A stretch of 64,000 nucleotides of DNA from Anisus vortex (taxonomy: Eukaryota; Mollusca; Gastropoda; Planorbidae), in the NCBI GenBank assembly GCA_949126835.1, contig OX421497.1, forward strand, positions 23,067,612 to 23,131,611. Direction: 5' to 3'. Numbering within the stretch: the stretch's first letter is position 1; each line of letters opens with the position of its first letter. Shown one piece after another: positions 47,801-62,800 of the stretch. The notes under the pieces are model-generated. The model saw only the letters and a list, made by a program, of their open reading frames with translations, did no database searches and was not told the origin of the DNA. The position numbers and the translations under genes were made by a program.

Positions 47801-50800
47801 AAAGCCCATTGATATAAAAAAATTCAATGAACTCAAATATTGTTTATTATGAGCATTTCAATTCATACAGAATAAAAGTGTATAGATACAAAGCCATTTA
47901 TTAATGAGATCAATGAATACATGTGATATCATTCTTAAAATGGATTTTCTTTTTTTCTTTCTATTTGAACCAAAGGCTTTGCTTAATTCAGCAAATTTTA
48001 TCAACAGTTACAATCCTTCAACCACATATTCCAACAGTCAAACATTTTTTAAAAACTTTTAGACTGTGAATCTCTTTTAATTACCTTAATTTCTACAGAT
48101 TCTGGAATAGTTTCAACAGATCTGGCAATCCCTGAACCTTGAGTTGGACGTTGTAGTTGGTCACAGAAGTTGACAGACATGTGAGATACACCCGGCTCTT
48201 CATTATATCCACTTCCCTGGTTGGAATCAAGAACCTCAGGGCGGTGACGGTGAGACATGAACCGAGGTCTTACCGAGCTTTTGGTTTTAGTTCTTTTTAT
48301 CTTAAAGGTCTTTCTGCTCTTTGCATCCTGGCGCTGGAGTCTATGTTCCCTTGGTTCTTCTCCTAGCACAGACTGCTGACTCACCATTCTTGCTGTGAAG
48401 TACAATGAAATAAAATATGTTTTCAGAACAATGTCTTGGTATATCCATTAGAAAAATAAAGATGGATATTTTTTACCTTTTTTGTTGTGAAAGAAACAAA
48501 TAAGGAAATAGATTACAATTTTTGTTATTTTAAATCATCATAAAATGTATATGTAGAAAAGGTATTTATAAGTTGCCTTTATTCAAAAGTTGTATTTTAT
48601 TTTAATGTTTTGTCAGCGCAACATTTCACTCAGCCGGCATCATCGGATACACGCTTATTACACACAGACCATTCAACATAGACCATTTCAATAACCTTTA
48701 CCTCTGCCGTTAGCCTCCTGATCTTCATTTTCATACACTACTTGTGCTGCATTGCCCTCTAGTTCCTGACTGTTTTGTTTAGACAAACTTCCTCTGAAGC
48801 GAATTGTGCCTTGCCTTTGTAGCAATGGGGAGCTGGGAGTTTCCAATTCTGTATAGAACACACAATTCAAAACAATAAAATACAAAAGTAATACACTTGA
48901 CTGACTGATTCAACAACATGCATGATATCACACAATGACATACCCCCTGGTTCATCTGTTGTGCTCTTCCTAGAGAATTTAAACAATATTTGGCTTCCAC
49001 CTCGGGCAGTGATACGTTTGCTGGACTTTGCCCTCTGCAGGGATGGACTTTCTTCATTGGAGACGCCTGTTGTTTGAGAACGTTGCTGTGCACTGTTGGA
49101 GCTGGACTGAGATAGCAAGGTCGCTGGAAGGTAAGGTTAATACAGGTTTTGACATAAAGTAACTTAAAGATAATATAGCAAAAAAATATAATGATAAAAA
49201 AATGGTGGCTGGTTAGCAAAGTCGACAGCGATCTCGACTCCCAAGCGCCGCATCAGGGGTTCGAACTTCAGTGCAGGCAGCCATAAATCCACCGCCGACT
49301 TGGAGAGGAGATGGGCACCGCCAAGTCTACCAAGCCCAAGAGAGGACTTATGGACACCCAGTGTCCATTAGCTCCCCCCAACGACCGCCAAGGTTAAGGG
49401 ACAAGAAGAAGAAGATAAAAAAACATTGAAATTTTGTTATCAAACTTTAAATATAAATAAAAAAAAAACTGAAAGGCATAAATAATGTTTGATTTGAAGT
49501 GTTATTGACCACTTAAAATGGTATTTTGTGGCCAGTGAAAACACAGCTGCCACTTTTTCCGCATATCAAATGATATCAGTTATACAATGAGCTGGATACA
49601 AGTCATCACATTCACCAGGATTATAATCTTTGTCTAAATAAAACACGATATTCATTTCTCTTACCTTTGCTTGAACGTTTAATCAGAGATCCATGACTTA
49701 TTCTTGTAGATCCAATTATCTCAGAAGCTATTTCTGTAGTATTTCTATCTGGCAGTTGGGTCTGAGAGAACTCCTGATCTGTAGCTAGAGTTGCTGCTCT
49801 TGATCTATAGCCTATGTAATATAAGTAGTTTATCATAGTGCATTAGGAATAATAGAAATATATTTTTTATAGAGTTTTAAGCTGTGGAGAGAAATGAGAA
49901 ATTTTGAATTTAATGCTTAGTCAAGACAAACATTTTCATGAAAAAAAGAATTTAAAAAAAATGTTGAATTTAAAATTTAGTGTATAACAATTAAGAACAA
50001 ATTTTGAAGAAATTTGTAATAATTTTGAAACCGATATTAGCATATGTTGTGTGTTTTTTAAAAATAATATATGAATAGATGTTGAGCATAACACTGAGGA
50101 TTGATAAAAACAGGAGTTTATGAATTATTTAGTTCAAGAAACAAACATTCAGGTTTAAATGTTTGATTTTTTGCAAGTTCCAGAAACAAATATATACAGG
50201 TTTAAATGTTTGATATTTTTTGCATCAGTGTTCAAGAATGTTTTTTTGTATACTAAACTGAACTGTTTTAAAAAATAATAATCTTAGAGTCACAATGCTT
50301 AGAGAACAACCCTTTATGCTCACACATATATTAAAGTAACATTTACTTACCCCCAGAGCTGTTGGACAATTGTACTTACCCCCAGAGCTGTTGGACAATT
50401 GTACTTACCCCCAGAGCTGTTGGACAATTGTACTTACCCCCAGAGCTGTTGGACAATTGTACTTACCCCCAGAGCTGTTGGACAATTGTACTTACCCCCA
50501 GAGCTGTTGGACAATTGTACTTACCCCCAGAGCTGTTGGACAATTGTACTTACCCCCAGAGCTGTTGGACAATTGTACTTACCCCCAGAGCTGTTGGACA
50601 ATTGTACTTACCCCCAGAGCTGTTGGACAATTGTACTTACCCCCAGAGCTGTTGGACAATTGTACTTACCCCCAGAGCTGTTGGACAATTGTACTTACCC
50701 CCAGAGCTGTTGGACAATTGTACTTACCCCCAGAGCTGTTGGACAATTGTACTTACCCCCAGAGCTGTTGGACAATTGTACTTACCCCCAGAGCTGTTGG

Positions 50801-53800
50801 ACAATTGTACTTACCCCCAGAGCTGTTGGACAATTGTACTTACCCCCAGAGCTGTTGGACAATTGTACTTACCCCCAGAGCTGTTGGACAATTGTACTTA
50901 CCCCCAGAGCTGTTGGACAATTGTACTTACCCCCAGAGCTGTTGGACAATTCATCTCTTAAATGTCTAAGTTCTACACATGTAAGGCCTACTTACCCCCA
51001 GAGCTGTTGGACAATTCATCTCTTAAATGTCTAAGTTCTACACATGTAAGGCCTACTTACCCCCAGAGCTGTTGGACAATTCATCTCTTAAATGTCTAAG
51101 TTCTACACATGTAAGGCCTACTTACCCCCAGAGCTGTTGGACAATTCATCTCTTAAATGTCTAAGTTCTACACATGTAAGGCCTACTTACCCCCAGAGCT
51201 GTTGGACAATTCATCTCTTAAATGTCTAAGTTCTACACATGTAAGGCCTACTTACCCCCAGAGCTGTTGGACAATTCATCTCTTAAATGTCTAAGTTCTA
51301 CGGCTAGGTTCACCAATATGGCAGATGCAGGCTTGTGGTAAGAGAAAGTGTAGCCCTGCAGTTTATCTTTAATTGTTTGTTGAAGGTAGTATTCCTGAGC
51401 TGTATCACAGTTCACTCTCATGATCTAAACAGAACAATAGCATACCATGATAGAAATGTGACAGAAACACAAATGTATTAAATAAACATGATCTAAACAG
51501 AACAATAGCATACCATGATAGAAATGTGACAGAAACACAAATGTATTAAATAAACATGATCTAAACAGAACAATAGCATACCATGATAGAAATGTGACAG
51601 AAACAACAATGTATTAAATAAACATGATCTAAACAGAACAATAGCATACCATGATAGAAATGTGACAGAAACACAAATGTATTAAATAAACATGATCTAA
51701 ACAGAACAATAGCATACCATGATAGAAATGTGACAGAAACAACAATGTATTAAATAAACATGATCTAAACAGTACAATAGCAAACCATGATAGAAATGTG
51801 ACAGAAACACAAATGTATTAAATAAACATGATCTAAACAGTACAATAGCATACCATGATAGAAATGTGACAGAAACACAAATGTATTAAATAAACATGAT
51901 CTAAACAGAACAATAGCATACCATGATAGAAATGTGACAGAAACACAAATGTATTAAATAATAACAGAGGCCGCCCACATAAACTTGTAAGCAATAGCTT
52001 CCAGTGTCCAATGTATGAGAATGGAATTTAGGGATGTGCAAAGTCTTACCCTGAACTGAATGAATGTCTGAAGAAGAATAAACAGAGACGGTCGATGTGT
52101 CACAAGGAAATCCAAAAATTTCCACATAGGAAGATCCACTGAAATAAAGACAACAGAAATGAAATCTGTAACTAAAGAGAAACATTTGAAAATTTGAGTC
52201 AAGGTATAACAACTATTACTACTATTAGAATTTGTTTATAGCCAAGATTTAATAAAGTAAACTTTTCACACCATGTTGGTCCATGGGGCAAGTGAAGCAG
52301 CATGCACATGTTATTATTTCCATGGCTATGGCATAATAGGGGATTGTGTGGACACACAATGCCCAGCCACTTAATTTGTCCCAAACTAAGGTCAGATACC
52401 AGGACTAGAACCTGAGAGCTTCAGTTTGGCAATCTGAGCACGCTGCCATGCTGTCCCATAATATGTAATATTGTTATACTTTAATTGCATTAATTTTTAT
52501 ATTTTATTATACTAAGATTGCATTTATTTGTATATTTTATTATACTAAGCACATGTATACACATTTTTTTAGATTTAATGATGAGGTTTTTCAAGTTATC
52601 CAATAGCAAAACTACAAAATTGTTTTCTTTAAAATTTTGAGGAGTCCATTCATTAACATTAGATATGAAAAATATTGAATTTTATTTTTTGATATTTTAC
52701 TTATTATATGCAAACAGAAATATTTAATTCAATAAAAAAGTAAATTACAACAAATGCGTACAAGGTTTACCTTTACTTCTGGATGCCAAGGTTATGATAG
52801 TTTTAGCAACAAGATGCCAATGGGAGGACAACTGCTTATCAAAACATACCATCAAGATTTCAAGACCTGAACATCAAAAACAACAACATGAAATTTATAA
52901 CAAAATAGATTTAGATTTGTTTTATCACAAAAGTGCTAGACCAATGTATGGGTCTATTATTATAAACAGCATAAAGAATTGAAAACAGATTGTTAACATT
53001 GAATAAAAATGACTATTGAATGACTTTCTATGGGGCCGCTGAACTGTTAATTAGCAAATTGATTTACTGCAGTGTAACAATGTACCAGTAGTGAGTGCTA
53101 TGTGCAGCTGTTGAACTTACCCACTAGGGCAGTATGAAGATGCAGTTCAGTTGTACATTTACTGCTTTTGTCTGGCTGTGACACACTTGAACTCCTGCCA
53201 TATTCACCAATAGAAAGATAGGTGGATTTATTGAAATTGTTCTGGTTGGATTGGACTGAAGTGCTAGGACTAAGTAGATTGATGATGACTGTCAGAGCAA
53301 AGGTCATGTCAGCGTGACTCAGTCTTGGGGTATCTGTAAGCGAAAAGGTCAGAGTTTACGAAATCTTTATACAGGACATATTCATAATTATAATATTCTT
53401 CAATAAAGATAACATATTAAGTAAAAGAATACAACAAAATAATAATAATTTGATATAAATGAAGACATGAACTTGACCATTTGAGTTATTCTCAAACTAA
53501 TCACAACACAAAAGTCCATTGGCCAACAAAACCATTGACATGTTCAACTACTTCACCAAGTTTGAAAGAAACTGATTGTGATATACTATAAGAAACCACA
53601 ACAACAACAGTTTTAATGTAAAAGTATTGTAATCACCTCTACAGTGTGATCCAACTCTAATACAGAGTGGCAGTATAAAGTTAATCAGCAGGTTGAGAGA
53701 TTTCTCATTGGCAGAGAAAGCAGAGACACCACCACAGATTTGTTCTAATGAATACTGATCCTGAAATGTTAACAATAATGGCAGGCAGATATGTCAATAT

Positions 53801-56800
53801 GTCATAGACTACACGATAACTACAGAAATATAATGAACATTTCATTTTCCATTATAAAATTACTTTTTATAAAAATCCATAAATGACGAAAGTTATAAAT
53901 AAATAATTGTTAAAAATTCAATAGTAATTCTGACAGTAATAGTGACTGTAACTGTGGGCGTGTAAGGAACGGCTTAATAATAAACTGACTGAAACTTAGT
54001 AACACACAGTGGACTGTATTATTGTTACGTGTTGATCAAACTTAGTGACCTGATAGCTCTTACTTTTACAGTGATTATTTTCTATTTAAAAAAGAAATGT
54101 TTAGAATATATTTTATGTTTTTTTTACATTATCTCTTGAATTTATACTGTTCAAGCATTAATGAGAGAAAAGTTGTATATTTACTGTGTCTAGTATCTGC
54201 TAACAACTTACCCCAAGAGCCGCCATTTGCATAGCAACCAATTTGACAACAGAGGAGACAAACAAAGGGCTAGCATCTGTCTGTAGAGAAGAAGGCTCAC
54301 TGCGATGGATTCCAGTTGGCATGGTGAGTGATTCCGGCAGTAGTAAATTGGAGCCATTGCTTGTTAACAAAATTGTTATCAGGATATTCACCAGAGTCTG
54401 GGGGGTGGGGGATACAAGATGTTTGTTACAACCTCAATCTCACTGAAGTATTTTCTGGGCATAGTTTTCAGTAGTAAAGTATCCCGTCGGACTAAATTGA
54501 TCATAGGGCCTGTGAAGCAGCGTTCACCAGTTTCTGTGCATACTAAGGGATGTGAGGCCAGCACATTGGCCCAGCCGCCTTTACTTTACCCCAACTAATG
54601 TCAGGTACTCATCAGAGCTGGACAGACTCAGGAACACCATCGAGTCCAGGGAAAAAAATCCTAGCCTTCACCAGGATTCAAACCCAGGACCTTCGGTATG
54701 CCAGCAGAATGCGCTGCCGCTCAGCCACCATGAACCATAAAGTTTTCAGACCAAACCAAACCAAATTTGATTTAATCCATCGATGTTTTAACTATGTTGC
54801 ATCTATACATTGTATACAAGAATAAAAAGATACTAAAGAAATAAATGATCTATTAGGTTATTGTAACCAAATTCAAAGTTAAATGAAATTAAAACTGATA
54901 AATATGAGGTCAAAGTGAAAGGCCTTTTAGGCCTTTGAGCCACAAAGAAATTCTATGTAATCTAAACTTCATTTTGCCATAAGCCTTGAGAAAGAATTCA
55001 AGAAGCTATTCATTTGTTTCTCTAGAGCAAGGGGAGGTAACCTTTTTGTCTTAGGATATTGTAACATGGATAACACATATTTGGAAAAGTAATTCTGTGA
55101 GAGCCATGGATACCACATATTTGGAAAAGTAATTCTGTGAGAGCCATATATTATGTTTAAAACTAAAAAGTAAAAGTAAATGTGTGCATTTTGTGTAATT
55201 TCAACACTAAAAGTCGAATAATTATGTCTCTGAATTCTTCTGATGCTGAGCTGCAGTAGACTTTAGCTCATTTGTAGAATGAAATATTGATATGCAATTA
55301 ATATGTAGATAAAAAAGTCTAAAAAAACATTTGTTTAATAATCGAACATTTGTCTGCAAGCCAGATGCAGCTATCAAAAGAGCCACATCTGGCTCGCGAG
55401 CCATGGGTTCCCCTGCTCTAGAGAGAGGTAAGTCAGTAGCATACCAGTTAAAATTCCTAAATTTCTATGTGATTACAGTTTAGAAGTTATATTGTTTTTA
55501 AAGTCAACAGTCACTCAGAGCTATGAAAAATTACATAAAACTGAATCTAGAGTTATTTTATTTTACCTTTAAATGCGGAAGAAGTGCAACAAAGGAAAAC
55601 TTCCTAAGTGTTTGATAGACTCCTGAAAAATGTTATAATATTTAGATTATTTATTAGTCACAATGTTACAATAATAATTAAATTGAGTTGACAATAAAAA
55701 AAAAACAAGTTCTGTAAACACAAAGAAATAATTTCACAATGGTGGTCACCTTTTAGTATGTTAGCTGCAGCTTCCCAATCCAGTTGTCTCTGTGTATAAA
55801 GAGATATTTAGGATTAACTTATTGAGACAAAAAATATTTTTTTTTATCAAACTATTTTCCTATTTCAAAGAATTAACAAGATTAAAAAAAATAACCTAAA
55901 ATATACAGATATCACGACAACTCCACCATAGCTGGTGCCAGGCCCAGGCTAGAAAGGAAAAGATGAGGTTTGGGTGAAGAATAAATGTAGACTGCATTAT
56001 GTTGTTGGGTGAACTAAAAAAGGCTGCTCAGAATCTAGAGCGATGGAGAACTGTTGCGGAGACCTTATGTTACCCATGAGGAATCCAAGGAATTAAACAA
56101 TCATATATCATGAAAAGCATACAAGGCCCATAATTCAAAATTGCTAAAAAAAAAAAAAGATAAAAAAAAACAAACAAAGATCATATAGTTTATGGGTAAT
56201 TTATGTGAAGAATATTTGCATACATTTTTTATGAGTTGATAACCTATGAATGACATACCCTCAATGCAGTCTTTTTTGATATCTTTGTAAATAATCTATC
56301 CAGTCGTCTTAATATCAGATTCAGTCCTGGCCTGATTAGTTCTTGGGACCAATCTGTGTTGGGCATTATTTCTAGCATGTACCTGAAGCAAATGTTCAAA
56401 GAATTACACACATTTCACTTAATAAGCAAATAACTATAGAAAATCCTTTAATAGATGAACTTATTCTTTAATTTATTGTATATTTTTAGGTCACCTTTGT
56501 AATCCAGAACAAGCCATTGTCAGAGGGTCATATGGAGCCAATTTCAGCAATGTGTGTGCCACTTCTGCCAGGCGCTGTTAATGAGAACAAAACGTATAAG
56601 CTGTGACTATATCTTTTTAAAAGTGACACATAGAAGGAATTAACAACAAAGATATTTTTTCTCCTATTTTAAATTTCTACTATTCTTGTAAATTGGCTAA
56701 GAATTTTAAAACTATTTAAACTGGATTGTGTGATTGTCCTAAACATGTACAACTCACAACATCCAAATGACTTACATTATGAGTTTTATTGTCAAATAAC

Positions 56801-59800
56801 TCAGGGGACCTGAACGTTGGATCTGCCAACATTTTTCTCAGGTCTTTCAATCGGCCGCAGCACTGGGAATAAAATTCTGCTGCTATTGACAGGAGTGAGT
56901 CCCTGGGCTTGCGAAAGTCTTCTCGTAGTTCAAGGTCATCTGGTTCATGGCCATATGTTTTTCTTCTGCCTTCTTCCATATGACGGCTTGAGGGAGTAAA
57001 AAAAGATGTGGACATAATAATAATAATAATAATTGGTCATTTATATCGCACCTCACTCCATGCTAATGCAAGCATGCTCAGCGCGCTCACAAAAACGAAA
57101 CGACAATAACACTTTAAAATAGTTTTAAACAAGGTTTCGGCCGATGGAGGCACGAAACGACAATAACATTTTAAAATAGTTTTAAACAAGTACTTTGCTG
57201 ATGGATGTGTACTTCATCAACTTAGTTGAAAAGAAAAGTCTTCAAATTCTTCTTGAATGCTTTTTTTGACACAGAGTTTTTCAGTGTCTCAGGTAAGCCA
57301 TTCAACAGTGTAGGCGCCACAGATTCAAACGAGCGTACACCAAGAGTCTTTTTTCTGTGACCTTCCAAACCTGGAATTTCCAGGAGAGATTGTGTTGAAG
57401 ATCGCAGCATCCTTAACGGGACATGCTTCGGTATAAGCTCTTTGAGATATGCAGGTGCTGTGCCTTCCACGCATCCATAGGTAAGGGCCATAATCTTATG
57501 ATCGATGCGCTTCGTCACAGGGAGCCAGTGGAGCTCTTTGAGAATTGGAGTGATATGGTCATGCTTATTTACTCGTGACACAATGCGTGCTGCAGTATTT
57601 TGAACTTTCTGAAGTCTATCCAGTTGAATGTATTCTACATAAAGTAGTAACATGTTAGAGGACATTTGAGTCAATGGAGTTACCTGGCATGTGAATCTTC
57701 TCTGTCATCTATAGTCAATGAGTGCAGACTGTGATTCTGCATGGGCTTAGTGCCTGTAACACCTGTGACCTCCAGAAATCTCTGTGGCAGACTCATGCTT
57801 CTAATGAGAGAATTAAATATGTATATCACTTAGCTATAAATATTGATGGATAAAATTAGCTTTATTTGTACATATAAATAAACAAAACAAGGCTTTTGTT
57901 TTAAATTTATTTGAAGTGTAATACTATTACTTCCACTTTTAGTTAAATTTAACATCTATATCATGACACTGAAATAGTTGGGAAAGTGATACAAAAACTA
58001 AGAGTGGTTAATGTGATGTTAAAAGTGTAGTCACTCAATAATTATATTCTTTTATGTTAAAAGTGTAGTCACTCAATAATTATATTCTTTTATGTTAAAA
58101 GTGTAGTCACTCAATAATTATATTCTTTTATGTTAAAAGTGTAGTCACTCAATAATTATATTCTTTTATTAACAGAATACATTTCTGGTCTTTCTCATTA
58201 GCTAACTTACAGTCATGCAATGCTTATTGTTTTTATACAAATGTAGCAAATATTTAATCAGATGCATATTAAAATCATATTTTCAACTTTTTGAAACACA
58301 CATAAATGCTAAAAAGACAAGATTGTTTATTAAGTTTTGTTTTTATTTTGAACTGAAATAAATGACTCACCTTGCAAAATATTCACAGCATGTAATAAGT
58401 GACCTGACAGCTATAGCTAAATTAGTTATGGCCATCACTTCATGTCTAGCTGCAACAGAATTGTCTCGTCTGGTGGTTTCTTTCTTTAGGTATTCCAAAT
58501 AGCGAGGAATCACCATCTCAAGTATGGTCTGAAACACACACAAAATTTTTTTTAGTTCTATCCTTAATTCAACTTATTAACCATAATCACTGAAGCATTA
58601 GTGCTATTCATTGATAGATGAAATATTTCATTCAATATTGGGCGTCTAAATTGAAGCTCTCTGGTTTGCAGTCTGGTCAAAGTGGTAACTTTCTTTAGGG
58701 CAACAGATGATCTAAACTCTATAGGTTTTAGGATTTTTATTTGAGTTTTGGTAAAGCTTAACCTCACATGTGAGAATAAGACTTGGTTTAAAATAAAAAC
58801 AACTTTATGTGTTCTTATAATTTTGAATGTTTTATTATTTAATCCATATGAAAGAAAGACTATCACTAATATTTGGATTACTGTAAATGTAAGTTATAAT
58901 ATTGATTCATAAAATGTTTTTTCAATTTGGAGGAAGAGTGTCTTGGGTGTTGTACCAGCAACACTATTCCTTGTGAGTCGTATCCATAGAAAACTGTGAC
59001 CACTTCTTCACTGCCCATGAACAAATTATCATTAGATGAACGTAGCTCTTACCAACATCTGGCTGGAGCGGTATGAGTCTGGAGCGTAAGCTATGACTGT
59101 GACACACATGTTGATAACATCCATCATATTGAAAGTATCTGGGTCATTCTCATAGCAAAAGTCCTAATTACAACAAATAGACACACACAGAGATAAAGAA
59201 AAACCCATTAAAATTTCTAGAACAAATGAAAATGAAATACTCCAATGAAATAGTGACACTATTATTCTATCATCAACTCACCAGAGCCCTTAAAGGTTTT
59301 TCTCCAACAACTAGGTCAAGGACAGATAAATGATCTGAACAATCTTTTTCCAAAGCCAGAAGTAAATTGAAAAAACTGTTGGGCTGAACCTTAAAAAATA
59401 CAATAGTTCAAACTTCTCTAAGTGGTTATTTCAAAACGAGGACTAGATATAATTAAATACAATTCATCAATAAGAGTATTGTCAAAATCAGCTTGTGCTT
59501 ACCTTGTTACAATTCTTAACACCTTCCACTGCACATGTCATGTCTAGGATTGGTGCTATGCTGCCAAACATCTGAAGAATGAATGGCTTCCGGTGAAGGA
59601 TAAAAAACTGCTTACACACAAACTGTATAGCTTTTTTCAACACTGGATTAGGCTGGTTGTTACTGTAAACCCTTATCAGTGTTGGCATGATGTACAGGAA
59701 GCTGTAATGTAGATAGAACAAAGTCAATAAACAATACTAACACCTTACTAAATTAATCTCTGCAGATAATACTTGTTTTAATTTTTTTTTTATACAATCA

Positions 59801-62800
59801 ATAATTTACTGACAACAATAAAACATGAAACTAAATCCATATCAGTACAAATTTAGTAAGAGACCAATGGAGAAAGTTTTTTTAAAAACTAAAAATGTAA
59901 ATACTCTCTGCCAATGCATGCAAAACAAGATATAAGTAATAGACAAAGCCTTTGAAATGAAAAAAACAACAAAATAAATATTGCATCCACAAGTTTAAAC
60001 AAAAATGCAGTGAAATAAGTTACAGCTATAAGTACTTGCATCTCCTTATCAATAACCTCTCAAAACAATTCTAACCGAGAAATAAACCAATGAAGCTGCA
60101 AGCAAAAACATTTCAATACATAAAAAAAAACCATGACATTATTACTATTACAAAACATCAATAAAAGACATTTAGCATTCTATCTTAACTTAAAGAAAAG
60201 AAATGAAAGCAATATAATTGCACCATGCACAAAAGTGAAATGCTATACAAATACAATAACAACCATGATCCATATAGGATACAATATGCCATCCACAACA
60301 CAGGGAGTTAATTGAGGCTGAAACTCATGACCAATGAATACCTACCCATTGGTGGCAAAAATGTGCTTAAAATGTCTAGAGGCATTAATAAGCGTTGCTA
60401 AACAGAATCTCAGAATAGCAGTATCCTCAAACTGAAGGACTATAGTTCCATTAATAACACTGATGAAAAGATTGAGGTCATTAGACCAGGTGAAGGTGCT
60501 GGACATGGAGCTGAAGATAGTTCTTATCAACTGTTGAGGTTCATACAGATAGACAGTTTGATGTCGATATATTTACATATGATTGTTTTAAAAAAGAGTT
60601 TCACAGATTCACAGAAGAAGAAATAAAATGCATTGCAAATAAATGTTTGGTGCTTGTAAGCTTAAATGTGATTTTCCTTTAAAAAGGTGAAAATTTTAAA
60701 TGGTGAATGAAAAAATGAAACGGCTGTAAAATATTATTTCTTATATGTTATATCATGATGGTCACTTGTGTAGCCCGTAGATTATGACTAGATTAAATAA
60801 GCCTCAAAGACCAGTAATGTAACCTCATTAAGATCCAAGTTTGAATTTATTTTTTTCATACAAAATGTTATTATTGAAATAAATCTTTGATTACCAGTAC
60901 TTAAAAAAAAGTGTTTATAAAAAAAAAATACAGTTTGGTTTATGTTCAGCTTTTCTGATTAAAAAAAAGTCAATTCACATTGTTTGTACTATGCAATGTC
61001 TTTGTAATTCTAAGTGTTTAGTAAAATACTGATACATTACATTTGTAATATTTTCTTTTATGTAATCTAATCTGTAAAATTAATCTTTTTTTATATTACT
61101 TTAGTTATAAAAGTCACTTGTATAATAATTGAACTTTCACTACTAAAGGGGAGGAGAGTCTTGGGTATCAATTAGTACTTGCAGAAAATGTTTACAAATT
61201 TAATTATTTAAGCAACCGATCCTCATGTTTTTTTTTTAAAGTGCTTTTTATATTTAAAATATTTTTGATGACATATAACTCAATATTATTAATACAATCT
61301 AAATTTAAAAAAAAAGAAAACTCATTGAAAAAAAAAAATTCTTCTCTATTTCACATTTTTAAAACTAGAAAGTCAAAGAAATGCCAAGGTATATTTTTTA
61401 AATGACCCCAAAAATATAATGTTTAAGCAGCTTTCAGATATAATATTTTGCTGCTTCTTTAAAGTGAAAAGGAATAGGCAGGGTTATGAAGTTTAAAGAT
61501 TTGTATATTGATTGATTTTAAAAGATTCTATCCATATCAAAGCTAAATAATTAGATTTCAAATTACCTTTGCCCAAGAATATTTATGTAAAGCATCCATT
61601 CCAAAGATTTCCTATAAAAAACACAAAAAAATAATTAATGAATTAAAATGAGAAAATTGATAATACAGATTTATATTGTTAAATTAGACATAAATTATCA
61701 TCCTGATCCAGCAGTCATCTGGGTACTTGCCCTTTGGCCTGATTAGACATAAATAAAACATTTAGGCCATGGGTATTGAATAAATTAGTGTTTCAAAAAA
61801 TTAATTTCATGGAAACATAAATTCTATCTGGTTTTATAAATATAAAAGCTAAAAATCTTAAACAAAATTAAAATCTGCAGCAATCTTATAGATAAATTTC
61901 AGTGTTTGGCTTGGGAAAAAAAAGTCCCAAGCTATTAAGAATGAATTGAGAAAATTTCAATTTGAGAGACTCATTGGTTGAGTAAGTGATTGATGCATAG
62001 TGAGTTACTTGAAGAAAAACCAAGGACCATGTACCAATAAGTTTTATTTTGGTAATCTAGAAGAGAATAAATGTGCAGACGTACCTGTCCCCATGCACCT
62101 GAGTACATATCAAACTCAGATTCTAAAGCCTTGCGTGGAAATGAAGGAAGTTTGGTCAACTCTTCATGGAGAAAACACACATGATTTTGGAGCTTAAATG
62201 AAAAAACAAAAAATATTTATTTGTATTTGTTGAAAATGATTAAAAACAATTTTTCTCATATTAGAAAAATAGAAAATATTTGTTCAGTTGAGCTACCTGG
62301 TGATTTGATGTGTTCTTCATGACAGCTTGCAGCAGTAAAACTTTTCCAACTTCAACAAACTTGAGTAAAAATACCTGGAAAAATAAAATATAAGAATGTG
62401 TGGTCTAAAAAAGAAAAGGCTAAATTGAATTTATAGTACTTTAGCCTCTGTTAGGCATCCAATATGTTTCTTTGTAATAACTGTAAAAATATGAATGTAT
62501 TACCCTTCTTTGTAATAACTGTACAAATATGAATGTATTACCCTTCTTTGTAATAACTGTACAAATATGAATGTATTACCCTTCTTTGTAATAACTGTAA
62601 AAATATGAATGTACTACCCTTCTTTGTAATAACTGTACAAATATGAATGTATTACCCTTCTTTGTAATAACTGTAAAAATATGAATGTATTACCCTTCTT
62701 TGTAATAACTGTACAAATATGAATGTATTACCCTTCTTTGTAATAACTGTAAAAATATGAATGTACTACCCTTCTTTGTAATAACTGTACAAATATGAAT

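Noticed and set aside
48779..49219. 146-codon minus-strand frame overlapping a UNC80 exon
   Set aside because: The splice phase selects the alternative frame (TLLSQSSSNSAQQRS...), which joins both neighbouring exons; the longer frame does not.
50362..51034. Long plus-strand open frames of about 200 codons rich in repeated PPELLDN/TYPQSCW phrases
   Set aside because: They are three-frame translations of the 29-bp donor array; a unit length not divisible by three and lacking stops opens all frames. No start, splice or homology support.
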